A DNA stretch of 64,000 nucleotides from Vanilla planifolia (GCA_023846275.1 CM043875.1:8489958-8553957); one strand, 5' to 3'; positions 12,944-24,655 are shown, counted from the stretch's first letter. Numbers and translations are program-made. Notes: generated from the letters alone by a model not told the origin.

Positions 12944-15746
12944 TATTAAACCTTTAGTTGTAAACCATTTGTTTGATAAGCACAAAATTTATTGTATTAT
13001 TATTTTTAATGTTTTTTCTTGAATGTGTTTTAAATTATATTTTTCAAGATTAAACAAGAATTAATCAATTGAAAAACTTAATCAAATGTTTCATTGAGCA
13101 ATACACTTGAAAACACATGTCAATAAGTGTTGATGACTTTGTTCAAGCATAAGACAACTTTTAAATTTTGGAGCCAATTAGAGTTTTTCTTACGGGGTTA
13201 CTATACTACTTGGAAACTTTCATCTATACATTACTTATGATTAGATTGTCAAATTATTCTTTTAAATAATTATATAACAATTAATATTATATTACTAGTA
13301 TTCATTTACTAAATATTATTTTGGCGTTATAATTACTAGAACTATTTTAAAGCCTTATTGAATATCACTTCATATTGCTTAAATTCATACACAATTCTTA
13401 ATTTTGAAGAATTCGGTTTGAATCATATAAACGGAAGCCATATTCTTACTCCTTACTGATCGTATAGTACGATAGTTGATATCCTACTTGGATGATCTCT
13501 TTTTTGCCTGATATTTGCACTCAGAAGTGAACTAGTGGTGAGATTGCATAAGTATGGCACATCCATCGTATAGGTGCAACTGTCGATCAAATTATTTGTG
13601 AGCGTGCAAAGTCCCTATTCGAAGTTTTTTCCTGGAAGTTTCCTTTGCCGTATAAGGTATTTCTTGGAATGAATGTTGTCTGAAGTCTAACAGTTGAGTT
13701 TACATTTGCAATGAATGCATACGAAGACTATTTCAAATAAATATGTAACTTATTTCTCTCAGAATTTGAGCTATGTATAGGTCAAACAGATAGGATTTTA
13801 TGTTTCAAAATATTGCAATCAAATTCTGTTAACATAAATGCTATATATATATATAATATAGCATGAAGTCTGTGTCATAATTGTATGTTCATTAATGTAA
13901 AATATTTATGACGTAACTATATGTTTGTTAATGGACATGCTTACTGCACTGTATTAGTACATATATTTGTAATATATAAGCACGTAAACTAATATATAAA
14001 ATTACTTCAAGTATAATTACATTAATATATCAACCTTTTAAAATCATTGTTAAACATAAGAATATAAACTTGTGATCGTACTAATATAATTTTTACATCG
14101 TATAAGTACGTTCGTTATTCACTATATGCTATACATAATACCATGATGATTTGTGCATCAACTAGTACAATCATTGTCAAAACCATTAGTTTATATATTC
14201 TTAAATTCTTTATTATTAACTATTTAATATTGTATTAAAAAGTTCAGTCATTAAAAATTTTTGTGAACGTATGAGGATGATTTAAAATAAAACTAATATG
14301 TCATGCTTTGTACTCTTTTGTTACTATCATACAAATATAATAGTGTATATTATATGAGTATGATCCATTTTCTAATCAAATTAATCTAAATAAAATTTAC
14401 ATCTTACAAGAATTCGTAATGTACAATCATTGCGTACGGCATTTTCTCGATAACTTGATTTTTGTGAAAAATATGTATTATACGATGGTACTATGAAACT
14501 AATACAATCAATATCAAAACTTAAAAATGGTTTATTACATTGGAGTCATACAATATAAGTGCAGTTTCAGACTTGTATGATACATGGTTTTAAACCTATT
14601 GATGTTATTTAACCAATAAAATGAGCTTCTCCAACAATGTATTGCATTATAAGATCATGCATCTTATAACATTTTCCCAAGAGCTAATAATTTGATTACT
14701 TGTGACTTTATTCAATTTTTATAGTATGATGTTATCATTATATTCATACAATACATTGGCACTAACAAAATAAAATGATCGAACAGGCGCATTGTCGAGC
14801 GATCATGGTATACGATATCCTCGACATGCTAGTACGATATGAATCCTAAGAGAGTAACGACTAGTTAGAACTTCTCAGAAGCGCAATTGTAGACTCAAAT
14901 TATAATATCCTGATCAATTGATTTGCTTAGCAATATCCTTAACTTATAACTAGAGCTTTAGCACTCATTGATAATATCATTTAAACTTGGTTAACATTTT
15001 ACTTTTGCTTTGAACATATCATAATACCTTACCTTATTCATTTAGCAATTGTATTATATTTTGTTATGAAAGATTACGATATAAGTTATTATATAAACTA
15101 TTGGAGTGTTGTGTATCTTATTATTTTAATTGTTTGATATTGCTATGTGTGTGCCCAGGCTTGGTCACTATTGTAAACTTGGTAGATCTTGGTTGATTAT
15201 ATTAATCAACTATTGTTGTAAGGGTTTTGGTTTACCATCTAGTTCGATAAAAAGGTAATATGATAATAGAAGCTCAGTTAGGTTAGTTAAGGGTGGATAT
15301 AGGCAAATGTTTTATCAAAACACCTAAAATTCTTACATCCCATTTTAATTTGCTTTACTTGCTTTATTTGATTATTGTTTAACAATAATCACATCACTAG
15401 ACAAAGGTTTTCAAAAGTTAAGCAAAACTTTCTAAAATTGGTTTATAATTACAATCAAGATAATTAAGAGATCTTCATTATAAAATACTTGTGTTGATCA
15501 AATTGAGCTTAAATTAAAGAATTCTTTCCATACGATTTAAGCGAACAACTAGATTCTAATTTGATTTAGTGATACACATAGAAACATCGAAAAGGATTTC
15601 GCTAAAAATATTGTATTTTGTATTTCTATTCTAGACCAATTGTTGTTAAATTAATCTTGGATTTGAGAGAATTAAATATTATAGATTAAAAAAAGTATTA
15701 ATAATACAATTCACCCTCTCTCCTGTGGGCCGTCAAGTCATTTTTA
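12944..15746 (+). repeat. Left (5') LTR of the plus-strand copia
   Basis: About 2.8 kb aligning throughout with 18,666-21,748. Shared landmarks are the TTTGATAAGCACAAAAT block near the start, the GATGATCTC block at about 13,490, and the CAAGTC-TTTTTA end. It is about 280 bp shorter than the right copy, which carries an internal duplication. Confidence 0.8.
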
Positions 15747-15765
15747 ATTGGGTATCAAAGTAAGC
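15747..15765 (+). other. Primer-binding site (initiator Met tRNA type)
   Basis: Begins ATTGGGTATCAAAG immediately after the LTR, close to the plant retrotransposon primer site TGGTATCAGAGC complementary to the 3' end of initiator methionine tRNA. Confidence 0.7.
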
Positions 15766-18652
15766 GTTGTATTAAGAGAAAAAATTCTTAAGATGAGATC
15801 TATTACTTGACTTGGTAGTGTGAGAATGGTCCATTTGTTTATCACTCTTACTTTAATGGATTCTCTTCCATTGTTAGTTAAAAAATATTATGTTTTTTGA
15901 AAAACTACATTTAAAAATTTTATTCAAAAAGTTGAGTATGGTTTATGGAATTATTTTGCTTATACATGCATTATTCTTAATGATAAAAAGTGATAAATCT
16001 AGAATGTTGATTGAACAAAACGCAAGAGAATAAACCTATTTATTTTGTGCCTTGTCTCAAAAAATTAGAATTAAAATTTAGAGCTAATTAACATACATTG
16101 ACGCAATGCAAGAATTAGACAAGTTTTATGACAAGAAACAATCCCCACCTTTTAATGAAAAACTAAAGATGGCCTCGTATATGGAGGTTTATTGATCTAA
16201 ATGAATATTTAAATCCACAATTTATTGAATTAGAGATGAGGATGACTTTGATTTTAAAAGGATAAGCTAATTTAAATAAAGATTGAGCAATTATCATAGC
16301 AAGATGACTTGTTTGTTGATGAAGTCAATGTGAATCAATATAAAGTGCCTTTGAAATCATATGCTTATTGAAGGCTTTCTAATGATATTGAAAGTGATTG
16401 TAAACAAATCTAAAAGAAAAGAAGTTAACTAAAGAATATCTAAAATGCGTCTTTAAGGTTTTTATGATCAATCCTACCTTATGGTTGAAATATAAAAACT
16501 CAAATTTTGATTAGACTGAAATAAACAAAGTTATTTACAATCTCACAAAGAGTTGCATGCTCAAAAGGTTTAAACTCTATCATTGGTAACCTTGTAACCT
16601 ACAAGAATTTTGAACAATTGGAATCAAAGTAGAACACCAAACCTAACAATTGGTACTAAAGCAAGGTGTTCAGATTAGAAGAGTTATCATTAACTAAGAT
16701 TTAACAACCTAATGTAGATCCAATAGCACCATATTCTTTCCTTTACAATTGTTTTTAAAAAGTGACATAGCATAAACCCTATTTTATAGACTTGAAAAAA
16801 AGTCATTCTTTTATCATGCTTTATATGTCGTAGAATATTTTCAACATGGAAAATTGCATTGAAAACTCTAATTCAAAATATTGATTTTGAAGTATGTACC
16901 TTTTGTAATTAATAACTTGCTTAATATTGATGGAAAAATTTGTGTTTAGTACAACAAAGTGCTAAATGAATGCATGTTTATTCAGTGTGCTTTCACATCC
17001 AATTGCTGCTAAACTACATAACATAAATGATAATTCTCCTAAAGATAATTGAAAACTTTTCTTAAAATTGTGTTATAATAGTTATATTTAACCATTTCTA
17101 CTAGTCGATTAGAATTACTTGTATTTTTAATTAGTTTAAAAACAATTTTGGTATATCCAGCTAGGATTGATATTTCTTTTGTTACTTAACTACTAAATGA
17201 ACACAAAATCTAGAAAAAAAAAACACCATGCTTGTATTCTACAATCCACAGGAGTTGTTAAATGTAGGCCCTATGCAATATTTCTTCTAAACTTATAGGT
17301 GTATGTTCTATCTTATAATAGAATAATTGCACCTATAATTTGCTCTTGTCGTATGCATGTTTTGTAAATAAAGGTCCAATAAAAAAACTAAAAGTGTTTA
17401 GTATTTATATGTGCACAAATTCATTTATTGGTTCTATTTATTAATATGCTAAGAATGTGAATCAACAATTATATTATTTTTGTTGTATTAGATTAATGTA
17501 TTTACTATTGTAACTATTGCTAAAATTCAGAAATTAAAACAGAGAATATTGGAAACTAGTAATGTTGTAGTTGAACTTATTCTCCTACTTGCAATAATGT
17601 CTGATTAATATGGTTTTCAATTGGAACTTCTTGTAGAACTCTTTATCTCATCTTAATACTTATTTTCGTTTGCTATTATCAATCAATGTTAATGAGAAAA
17701 CATATTCGTCATTCTTTGCTAAATTCTCTATCGTGAAACTTTTGTTACAGCTTGTGTTTTATGCTGCCAAATTTATCCTAGCAAGTTGAATTTGTCTTTC
17801 CGCAAAAGTAGTAACATATTCTTGATCTTTTACTGATAAATTTTTCAATTGATATGTTGACTTCAATCAATCAAGGGGAGAATACTAGAGTTAAATATTA
17901 TAGAAAGAAATAGAATTAATGTTATTTTGAAGATGTGCTAGAATTGTTATTATTGTGCTATTTTAATATGTGATGCAAAAGGACAATTGAAAGTTGAGTT
18001 AATGTTTGTTTTGCTAAAAGTTAAAACCTGCGTGTTTGTGAGTTATATGAATGCTTAAATCAATGGGAAGTTGGTTGAACATGTTTAAAATACATTTATC
18101 TAGACTCTTTTGTGCTATAGTTTACATTAAACTGCTGCTATAATACTATATATAACTTGCTGCTGCAATCTGAATTTAAATGTTTTACATGCAGAAACTG
18201 CTAGTGTTGCACATTGCTATGGTAAATTATTATCTATGTGATTATTTATCATGTTGTGAGATGTTTAGATGTGTTTTAATGCTATAGTTGTTGTCCCACT
18301 ATACATTGCAAAGTCTATATCATTTTCATGTGTTGCTTCCAATGTGCAACTTGTTGAACTTTTCTAATTGAAGATGCTGTTGCACACTTTTCAAATTTAT
18401 ATTGTTACTTTTTGAGCAAGTGTTTTCTATGGTTGCACCTCTTATTTGTTTGGTTTCATGTTTTATTTTTTGATGCATGACAAAAAAATGAAAAAAATAA
18501 AAAAATGAAAATATTTATTGTATCCCAATTTTAAATTACCAATTATTTAAATTGTATATATTAAGGAGCATAAATGTAAGGAGAATACTTGTATGTTAAT
18601 GTTGTTTTATGTCTTTTCTTTTCATTATGTGTTCAATAGTTTTATTATCTTC
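15766..18652 (+). other. Copia interior without recognisable pol
   Basis: AT-rich, with no long open frame. A faint gag-like composition at about 15,800-16,650 is the only coding trace. From about 16,850 to the purine tract I see nothing nameable. The length is well below the 4-5 kb of a complete copia interior. Confidence 0.5.
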
Positions 18653-18665
18653 AAAAGAGAGAGAT
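18653..18665 (+). other. Polypurine tract of the plus-strand copia
   Basis: AAAAGAGAGAGATT directly before the TGTTGAACC start of the right LTR, the usual position of the plus-strand priming site. Confidence 0.65.
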
Positions 18666-21600
18666 TGTTGAACCTTTGATTACGCACTAGTTTGATAAGC
18701 ACAAAATCATTATGTTGTTATTTTTAAAGTTTTTTCATGAATTTATTTCTGATCATAATTCTCAAGATCAAACAAATATAATCAATTTGAGAGATTAATC
18801 AAATGCTTCATTGAACAATCTACTTGAAAAGATGTGTCGATAAGTATTAGCTCTACTCAGGCTTGACTCAACTTTCAAATTCTAGAGCCAATCAGATATA
18901 TCCTTATGGGATGACTAAACCACTTAAAGACATTCATCTATATATTACATATGGTTAAATTGTCAAACCGTTGCTTTAAATGCTTATGTTAAAAAATTGG
19001 CATTGTATTACATGCATTTATTTGTTAAATATAATTTTGGTGTTGTTATAATCATTAGAATTATATTGAGACCTTATTAAATATCACATAATGCTGCTTT
19101 AAGTTATATATAAGTTCTAGTTTTGAAAATTTTGGTTTAAAACATGTAAATTTAAGTCATGTTCTTCATTACCTATTGATCATACAATATGATGGTCAGT
19201 ATCATACTTGGATGATCTCCTTTTTAGCTTATTTGCACTCGGAAGTGAACTGATATCGAAGCAATATAGGCATGATACATCCATCATAAAAGTGCGTCTG
19301 TGAATTAAATTATCTACAAGTTCATAAAAGTGGTCAGATAAGGTATCGTCTTGTATGAATGTTGAGAATTGAATTTACATGTGCATCATATGCATATGAA
19401 GCCCGTTTCATACAAATATATAGCTTATTTCTTCTCAAGATTCGCAATGTGTATGGGTTAGACAAATATGATTTTATGTTTCATATTATTATGTTCAAAT
19501 TCTGTTGACACGAACGCTATATATATCATACAATACAAAGTCAGTGTCGTCACTATATATTTCATTAATAAATGTGCTCATTGCATCGTAAAATACAAAT
19601 TATTTATGTTGTAACTCTATGTTCGTTAATAAACATGCTTACTATACCGTATTAGTCTGATATTTGTATCATATAAATATATGAACAAATATATAAAATT
19701 ATCTCACGTATAATAATGTTAATATATAAACTTTTTATGATCACTATTAAACATAAAGATATAAACTTATAATAATATTAATATAATTTTTATATTGTAT
19801 GAATATGCTCATCAATATATATCGCATAAGTACTAAAACAATATGTGTATCAAACTAGTATGATCAATATTAAAATTATTAATTTATTTTTTAAATTCTT
19901 TATTGTCGTACTATAATGATAGTAATATCATGTTAGTACGTTTAATTAGAAGTTTTTGCAAAAGTATGAGAATGATTTAAAATTGAACTAATTCTTCAAG
20001 TTTCTTATAATATAGTTACGACCATATAAATATGACAATCTATATCATATGAGTATATCTATTTTTTGGTTGGTTAATCTAAAAAAAATTTGCATTGTAC
20101 AAGAATTTGTATTGTTTTAAATCTATTAACGATAGTTGATCAAGAATGCGGGTTATCATATAATATATTGTAAATTATGATCATACATCATATAACATTT
20201 TCTCGAGAACTAAGAATTTGGTTGCACAAGATTTTATTTATTCATACTATACAATGTTATCACATATTGTATGATATTGTTGCATTAATAAAAATGAACT
20301 GATCAAATAGGCACATCGTTAAGGAGATCATTGTACGGACCTTATCACTATGATATGATGTTCTCAATGTACTAGTACAATCTGAATCCTGAGAACATAA
20401 TAATTAGTTGGAACTTCTTAAGAATATAATTTTTGTTGTTGCAACTTCTTGATTTGTATCTAATTCACTCTCTTATATAAATAAAGATAAAATACAAGAA
20501 GAAATGGATCATGCTTTAACTTGCAACACCTTAATCGATTTGCTTAGCAACATTTTTAACTTATCACTGAAGCTTTGGAAAGCATTTACAACATCATTCT
20601 AAGCACAATTTATATTTTATTTCTGCTTTGAGCATATTATTAATACTTGTCATATTCATTTAATAATTGTGCCACAATTTATCTTTAAAGGATTGCAGTA
20701 TGATTCTAGTATCAATTGTTAAAGTGTTGTGCATTTTGTTACTTTAGCTGTAAAAGATTGTTGTGTGTGTGCCCAAGTTGGGTTGTTGTTGTGAACTTGG
20801 TAAAGCTTTGCTAGTAAGGATGATTAACTATTGTTGTGGGAGTTTTATCCTAATTACCAATTGGGTAAAAGGGTATTGTGGTAGTAGATACTTAACTGAT
20901 TAGCTAGAAGTAGATACAAGCAAAAGTTTTGACAAACCATCTAGAAATCTTATGTGCTATTTTTTTATTTTGCTCTTCTTGTTTTCCTTCGTTATTTATT
21001 GTTTAAGAATAATTATATTGCTAGATAAAAGTTTTCAAAAGAAAACCAAGTCTTATTTTCTTCTCTCTAAAACCAACTATAAAAACCTTTATAATCCTTC
21101 AAAAATAATAGTTGTGCCACTTTTGTCTTAAAGGATTTAAGTATAGGTTGTATAAACTATTTAGCATTGTGCATGTTGTTACTTTAGCTGTTTGATATTA
21201 TTGTGTGTGCCCAAGTTAGGTTGCTATTGTAAACTTTGATCAATAGTTGTTGTGAAGGTTTTAGCCTACTTGCTAGTTTGTTGAAAAGGCATTGTGTTAG
21301 TAGAAGCCTAGCTAGTCAATTAAGACAGGATGTAGGCAAATGTTTTGTCAATCTACTTAAAAATCTCATATGCCACTTTTTAATTTTGCTCTACTAGCTT
21401 CAATTTATTGTTTAACAATAATCACATTATTGGATAAAAATTTTCAAAAGCTAGTCAAGACTTTCTAAAACTGGTTTATAATAAAATCAAGACAATTAAA
21501 AGATCTTCGTTGTAAAGCACTTGCGTTGATGGGATTGAGCTTGAACTAAAAAATTCCATCATATGAGTAAGAAACTATATTCTATTTCTACATAAAATAT

Positions 21601-21748
21601 TGTGCTAAAAGTATTATATTTTATGTTTATATTCAAGACTGTTTGTTGTTAAACTAACCTTAGATTTAAAAGAATTAAATATTATAAATTAAAGAAAATT
21701 TTAATTATGCAATTCAACCCCCTATTATGGGTTGCCAAGTCCTTTTTA
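18666..21748 (+). repeat. Right (3') LTR of the plus-strand copia
   Basis: Begins TGTTGAACC after the purine tract and runs to the GTTAC duplication. It aligns with 12,944-15,746 along its length and contains an internal duplication at about 20,660-21,440. Confidence 0.8.
20660..21440 (+). repeat. Tandem duplication inside the right LTR (offset about 445 bp)
   Basis: The run GTGCCAC ... TTGTTACTTTAGCTG ... GTGTGCCCAAGTT starts at about 20,669 and recurs from about 21,114. The left LTR has it once, near 15,050-15,250. Between the two copies, at about 21,056-21,103, lies roughly 50 bp closely resembling 21,945-21,992, which is outside the element. Confidence 0.7.
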
Positions 21749-21753
21749 GTTAC
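21749..21753. repeat. Target-site duplication GTTAC, right
   Basis: Matches 12,939-12,943 exactly. Confidence 0.7.
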
Positions 21754-22400
21754 ATCTTTCAAGAAAATGTATCAACATTAGAACCCAATTATCTTCATGA
21801 ACTAACTCCAGCTTCGTTACCATGCTCCTTTCTCACTTATATGACCAAATCTATAATGCTACAGTTTAAAAGTCCCCATCTACACTAGCAATGATTGCAA
21901 TATCTTTGTTATCTTTAATCATATATAAATTGTCCATCTTCTTTTCTCTAGAAACAACTATAGAAACCTTTATAATCCTTCGAAAATTATCCCTAAATAT
22001 GAACTTGAAACTGTTTTATCCAACTAACCACAAAAATTAAATTTATTTTCAATTCTAAAATATATTCTACATCACAATTTCCATAAAGATCTATCAACAA
22101 TCTTGTTTTAAACATCAACCTTCCATACAATCTCTACAAGTTCATTATAAACTGCATAGACACTTCTGAACTTCCCTACAATCTATTCCTACAAAACTTT
22201 TTTGCATGGGATTTAGAGAAAATATACTTCTAAGTGTCCTATACTAAATAGGGCCATCAATGCTCAAGTCAGACATCTTACAAAACTTTCTTAATAGTTT
22301 CATTAGTAGACTTCTCACCTTGCCGATTCTCATTTTTCTTCTTCTTTATAATTTGTCATTAAATTGTTATTCTTCTTACATTTCTAACAAATAAGTTCAC
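21754..22400 (-). mobile_element. Ty1/copia fossil, gag knuckle and pre-integrase part (right half)
   Basis: Minus-strand remains of the copia whose other half is at 10,823-12,938. Sequence around 21,960-21,800 resembles the GAG-pre-integrase domain with its conserved Leu-Gly-His-like motif. Sequence around 22,380-22,310 resembles the basic zinc-knuckle end of gag. Orientation and domain order fit a single element split by the 8.8 kb plus-strand insertion. It is broken with many breaks; its 5' LTR was not identified. Confidence 0.65.
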
Positions 22401-22828
22401 TTTCAGTCATCAAACCTCCTCCATATACTGATCTATATTTCAGCAATAAGACAAATGAATACTAAAAATATATGAAAAAGGATCCAATCTTTCTGTAAAT
22501 AAACCTAAATCCAATGGTTTGTTTCCCATCCCATCATAAAAAGATTCTCCATGAGAATGCTTCTGTCGACACACAGAAAACTTGGGAAAAAAAATGAAAA
22601 CAGGATAAAAGTAATACAGCAAATTGCTAGTTTTAGAATTGGAGGCTACTATTCACTGGGCATGCAGGTATACTTGCATAACATATATCCAACACAATCC
22701 ATACCTCACATTCAAATCTATTTTGGTACTTTTCTAGAGCAAAGGAAAATAGAGACCAAAACATAGGAGTATAATTAATTCAACATGGAGCATAAACGAA
22801 CAAAATCAAATTCAAATGAAAAACTAAC

Positions 22829-22891
22829 CTTGAAGAAACGTGAAAAGAACAAGACCAGATAGAGTAGTAGCTCATGCAACTATGCCAATAC
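22829..22891 (-). other. Candidate non-coding exon downstream of LUX
   Basis: A 63-base block bounded on the minus strand by GTGCAG before it and GTTAGT after it. It may be part of a spliced 3' UTR; RNA evidence would be needed to tell it from chance. Confidence 0.25.
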
Positions 22892-23364
22892 CTGCACAGT
22901 TAAAATTAAAACTAATCGGCTAAACATGATCGCCACAAATAAAGCAAAACAGGAGAAAGGAAAACTGTACATATACTACAATACAACACGATCAATGTAT
23001 TACATGCTTCCAAATGTGCCAAGTAAAAGAAAGATCAAAAAAAAAAAAAAGTTCAACTCAAACAAGAAGTGATGCTTTCCAAAGATTGAGAAAAAAGTTG
23101 GCTATTTTCCTTCAAGAATTAGCAGAGAAGTTGGAAGGCCTGACAACGGCAGGTTATGTTATTTTTATCAAGCACCAAATAGTAAACGTTGGAATTCAAC
23201 AACAGTCTGGTGCAACACGAATCTGGTGTAGAAGAGGATATATTATGCAAAATTTTCAAGAGATGCAGGAAAGAATGCTATACTTCATTTTAATGCAAAA
23301 ACAAGTAGAATAACAATGGTATTACTCATCAATCCATGAGGAAAATTACAAGAACTTGAATCCA

Positions 23365-23370
23365 TTTATT
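23365..23370 (-). terminator. Candidate near-upstream polyadenylation signal of LUX
   Basis: AATAAA on the minus strand about 40 bases past the stop codon. Plant poly(A) signals are loose and this one is rather close to the stop, so it may be only one of several sites. Confidence 0.3.
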
Positions 23371-23409
23371 CCTGATTCCGCCAAATTGAGGAATTCTAGT
23401 GCTGTTTTC

Positions 23410-24423
23410 TTAGGTATTCTTGGGGAAAAAGTGAGGATAGGAAACGACTGAACCAAAGTTATTACTACCCAACCAATTATTGGGCACATAAGGATGCCCA
23501 TTCTCCGGAAACACTCCACCCGGAACCACTCCATGTGTATGGTGGTGCGGCATGCCATATACAGGCATTGGGATCATCACGGGCACAGTGTATGGCATCT
23601 GCATCTGCATTGGTTGCTGAAGCTGCTGCTCGTGGAAGCTCTGCAGCACAGGCATTGAGGCAAATAGAGGATCAAAAGATGAAGAAGGCCCCTCATCAGT
23701 ATCACCCTGTATTCTCTTCAAAAAAAGCCTATACTTCTGCAGATGGCTAGCCACATTCTCCCTGGTTAATCCCTCCACGTTCATTAGCTGCATGATGGTT
23801 TTGGGCACAGCGTTCTTGATGCCAAGGTGAGAGACAACATCCATGAACCTTTTGTGGAGCTGTGGCGTCCAGACCATACGAGGCCTCTTAGATGTCCTTG
23901 TGGAGTTGTCCTCCACAGAGTTTTCAGCTGGGAAAGGGGACAAAATTCCCTCAATAACAGCTGTTCCGGTCACAAAGGAGTCAGCAACTGGATCCATCAT
24001 TGGAACATCCTTCCCAGAGTTAAAACATTCCTTACGGTCAACAGACTCGAGGAGCACACGGTCATCGGTGGCAGACGACTTATAACGTTTGTATGTGGCC
24101 GCCAGGTGCCCGGAAGCAGAGTTTTGGTGGTGTCGTCGGAGGTTGGAAATCGTATGCTGGGCTGCATGGTGGACATCAAGCATAGTTTTAAGTTCAACCA
24201 GCGGCATGCTGAAAGCAGAGGCGAGCACCGGCGGGATTAGCATCTGAGATAGGGGAGTAAGGTCTTCGCCGCTCGGAAGCCCTGCCTCCCACTCGAGCAC
24301 TCGTCTCTCTCCTCCCTCATCACCTCCTCCTTCAACAGCCTTTTCAAGGGTTCCGGAGTCCAATAGGTCAAAGTCGGTCGCGTCGGCCTCCTCCCCCATC
24401 TCTGGAAAGTCTCCCTCCATCAA
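23410..24423 (-). CDS. LUX: LUX ARRHYTHMO / PCL1-like GARP (MYB-related) transcription factor
   Basis: A 337-residue, intronless protein. In Arabidopsis, LUX binds DNA for the Evening Complex with ELF3 and ELF4, acting in the nucleus at dusk and night to repress clock and growth genes such as PRR9 and PIF4; that role is known for the family and inferred here. Residues 41-72 carry the N-terminal block of the family (EWEAGLPS, then a LIPP motif). Residues 179-238 are the GARP/MYB-like DNA-binding domain, starting KRPRMVWTPQLHKRF, with recognition helix GLTRENVASHLQKYR (218-232). A Gln/Met/Pro-rich stretch (263-290) and a short His cluster (293-297) follow. The end, SYPHFFPKNT, resembles the SYPH end of Arabidopsis LUX. 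Length is close to the family norm and no breaks are seen. Starts: Met1 and Met2 are adjacent, Met2 having the better context (A at -3, G at +4); Met9 begins MGEEA, like the Arabidopsis start. BOA/NOX is the close alternative within this clade. Confidence 0.94.
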   Translation of the reverse strand: MMEGDFPEMGEEADATDFDLLDSGTLEKAVEGGGDEGGERRVLEWEAGLPSGEDLTPLSQMLIPPVLASAFSMPLVELKTMLDVHHAAQHTISNLRRHHQNSASGHLAATYKRYKSSATDDRVLLESVDRKECFNSGKDVPMMDPVADSFVTGTAVIEGILSPFPAENSVEDNSTRTSKRPRMVWTPQLHKRFMDVVSHLGIKNAVPKTIMQLMNVEGLTRENVASHLQKYRLFLKRIQGDTDEGPSSSFDPLFASMPVLQSFHEQQLQQPMQMQMPYTVPVMIPMPVYGMPHHHTHGVVPGGVFPENGHPYVPNNWLGSNNFGSVVSYPHFFPKNT

Positions 24424-24573
24424 TCAAGATCGCCCTGGGCAGAGCGTAGCTCTAAAAGGAGCAAAAAGCGTGGCGGTGCTATCGGATCTGATCGAGTTTC
24501 GTTTTGAATCTTGAAGACGACGAGCAGATGGAGAAGATAGGGCAAACCCCAGAAGAAACTACAGAAGAGAAAA

Positions 24574-24581
24574 AGATATTT
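24574..24581 (-). promoter_or_regulatory. Evening-element-like site
   Basis: AAATATCT on the minus strand, the evening element AAAATATCT less its first A (a C stands there). In Arabidopsis such sites bind CCA1/LHY and related MYBs, and LUX itself is controlled through one. Confidence 0.5.
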
Positions 24582-24633
24582 GCGTGTAGCGTGGGGCGGC
24601 GTGTGATGTGAACTCGAAAGGCCTTTCCATGGA

Positions 24634-24655
24634 TATTTATTACTTCAATATATTA
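24634..24655 (-). promoter_or_regulatory. TATA-like region of LUX
   Basis: Minus-strand TAATATATTG and TAATAAATATC lie about 210-230 bases before the start codon. Either could place a start site near 24,600; neither is a canonical TATAAA. Confidence 0.3.

Larger units (their letters stand above)
12944..21748 (+). mobile_element. Ty1/copia-type LTR retrotransposon with a short interior
   Basis: Two long direct LTRs (12,944-15,746 and 18,666-21,748), a tRNA-iMet-type primer site directly after the first, a purine-rich tract directly before the second, and GTTAC duplications on both sides define the element. The interior is only about 2.9 kb. Weak gag-like sequence may lie at about 15,800-16,650. 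I recognise no integrase, RT or RNase H, so this looks like a non-autonomous derivative that would need enzymes from a partner element. It is broken and the LTRs have diverged considerably, so the insertion is old, though younger than the minus-strand copia fossil it splits. Plus orientation follows from the primer site and purine tract. Confidence 0.8.
22430..23409 (-). other. Possible spliced 3' untranslated region of the LUX gene
   Basis: Minus-strand sequence downstream of the LUX stop. An AATAAA lies at complement 23,365-23,370, so a short 3' UTR is possible. Farther on, a pyrimidine-containing run ending GTGCAG is followed by a 63-base block (complement 22,829-22,891) and then GTTAGTTTT, the arrangement of an internal exon with acceptor and donor. 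A weak donor near 23,325 could pair with that acceptor. This would place introns in the 3' UTR or in an alternative transcript. It is inferred from splice-like signals alone. The frames at 22,440-22,622 (minus) and 23,014-23,313 (plus) resemble no known protein. Confidence 0.3.

Noticed and set aside
23014-23313. 99-codon plus-strand frame
   Set aside because: Antisense to the region just downstream of LUX, begins in a poly-Lys (A-run) stretch and matches no family I know; probably chance.
23346-23558. 70-codon minus-strand frame overlapping the end of LUX
   Set aside because: Out-of-frame reading of the LUX C-terminus and 3' UTR with no recognisable content.
23827-24240. 137-codon plus-strand frame, with smaller ones at 23,535-23,750 and 23,843-24,085, and a minus frame at 23,997-24,197
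   Set aside because: All lie within the LUX coding region in other frames; the LUX frame carries conserved protein domains and these do not.
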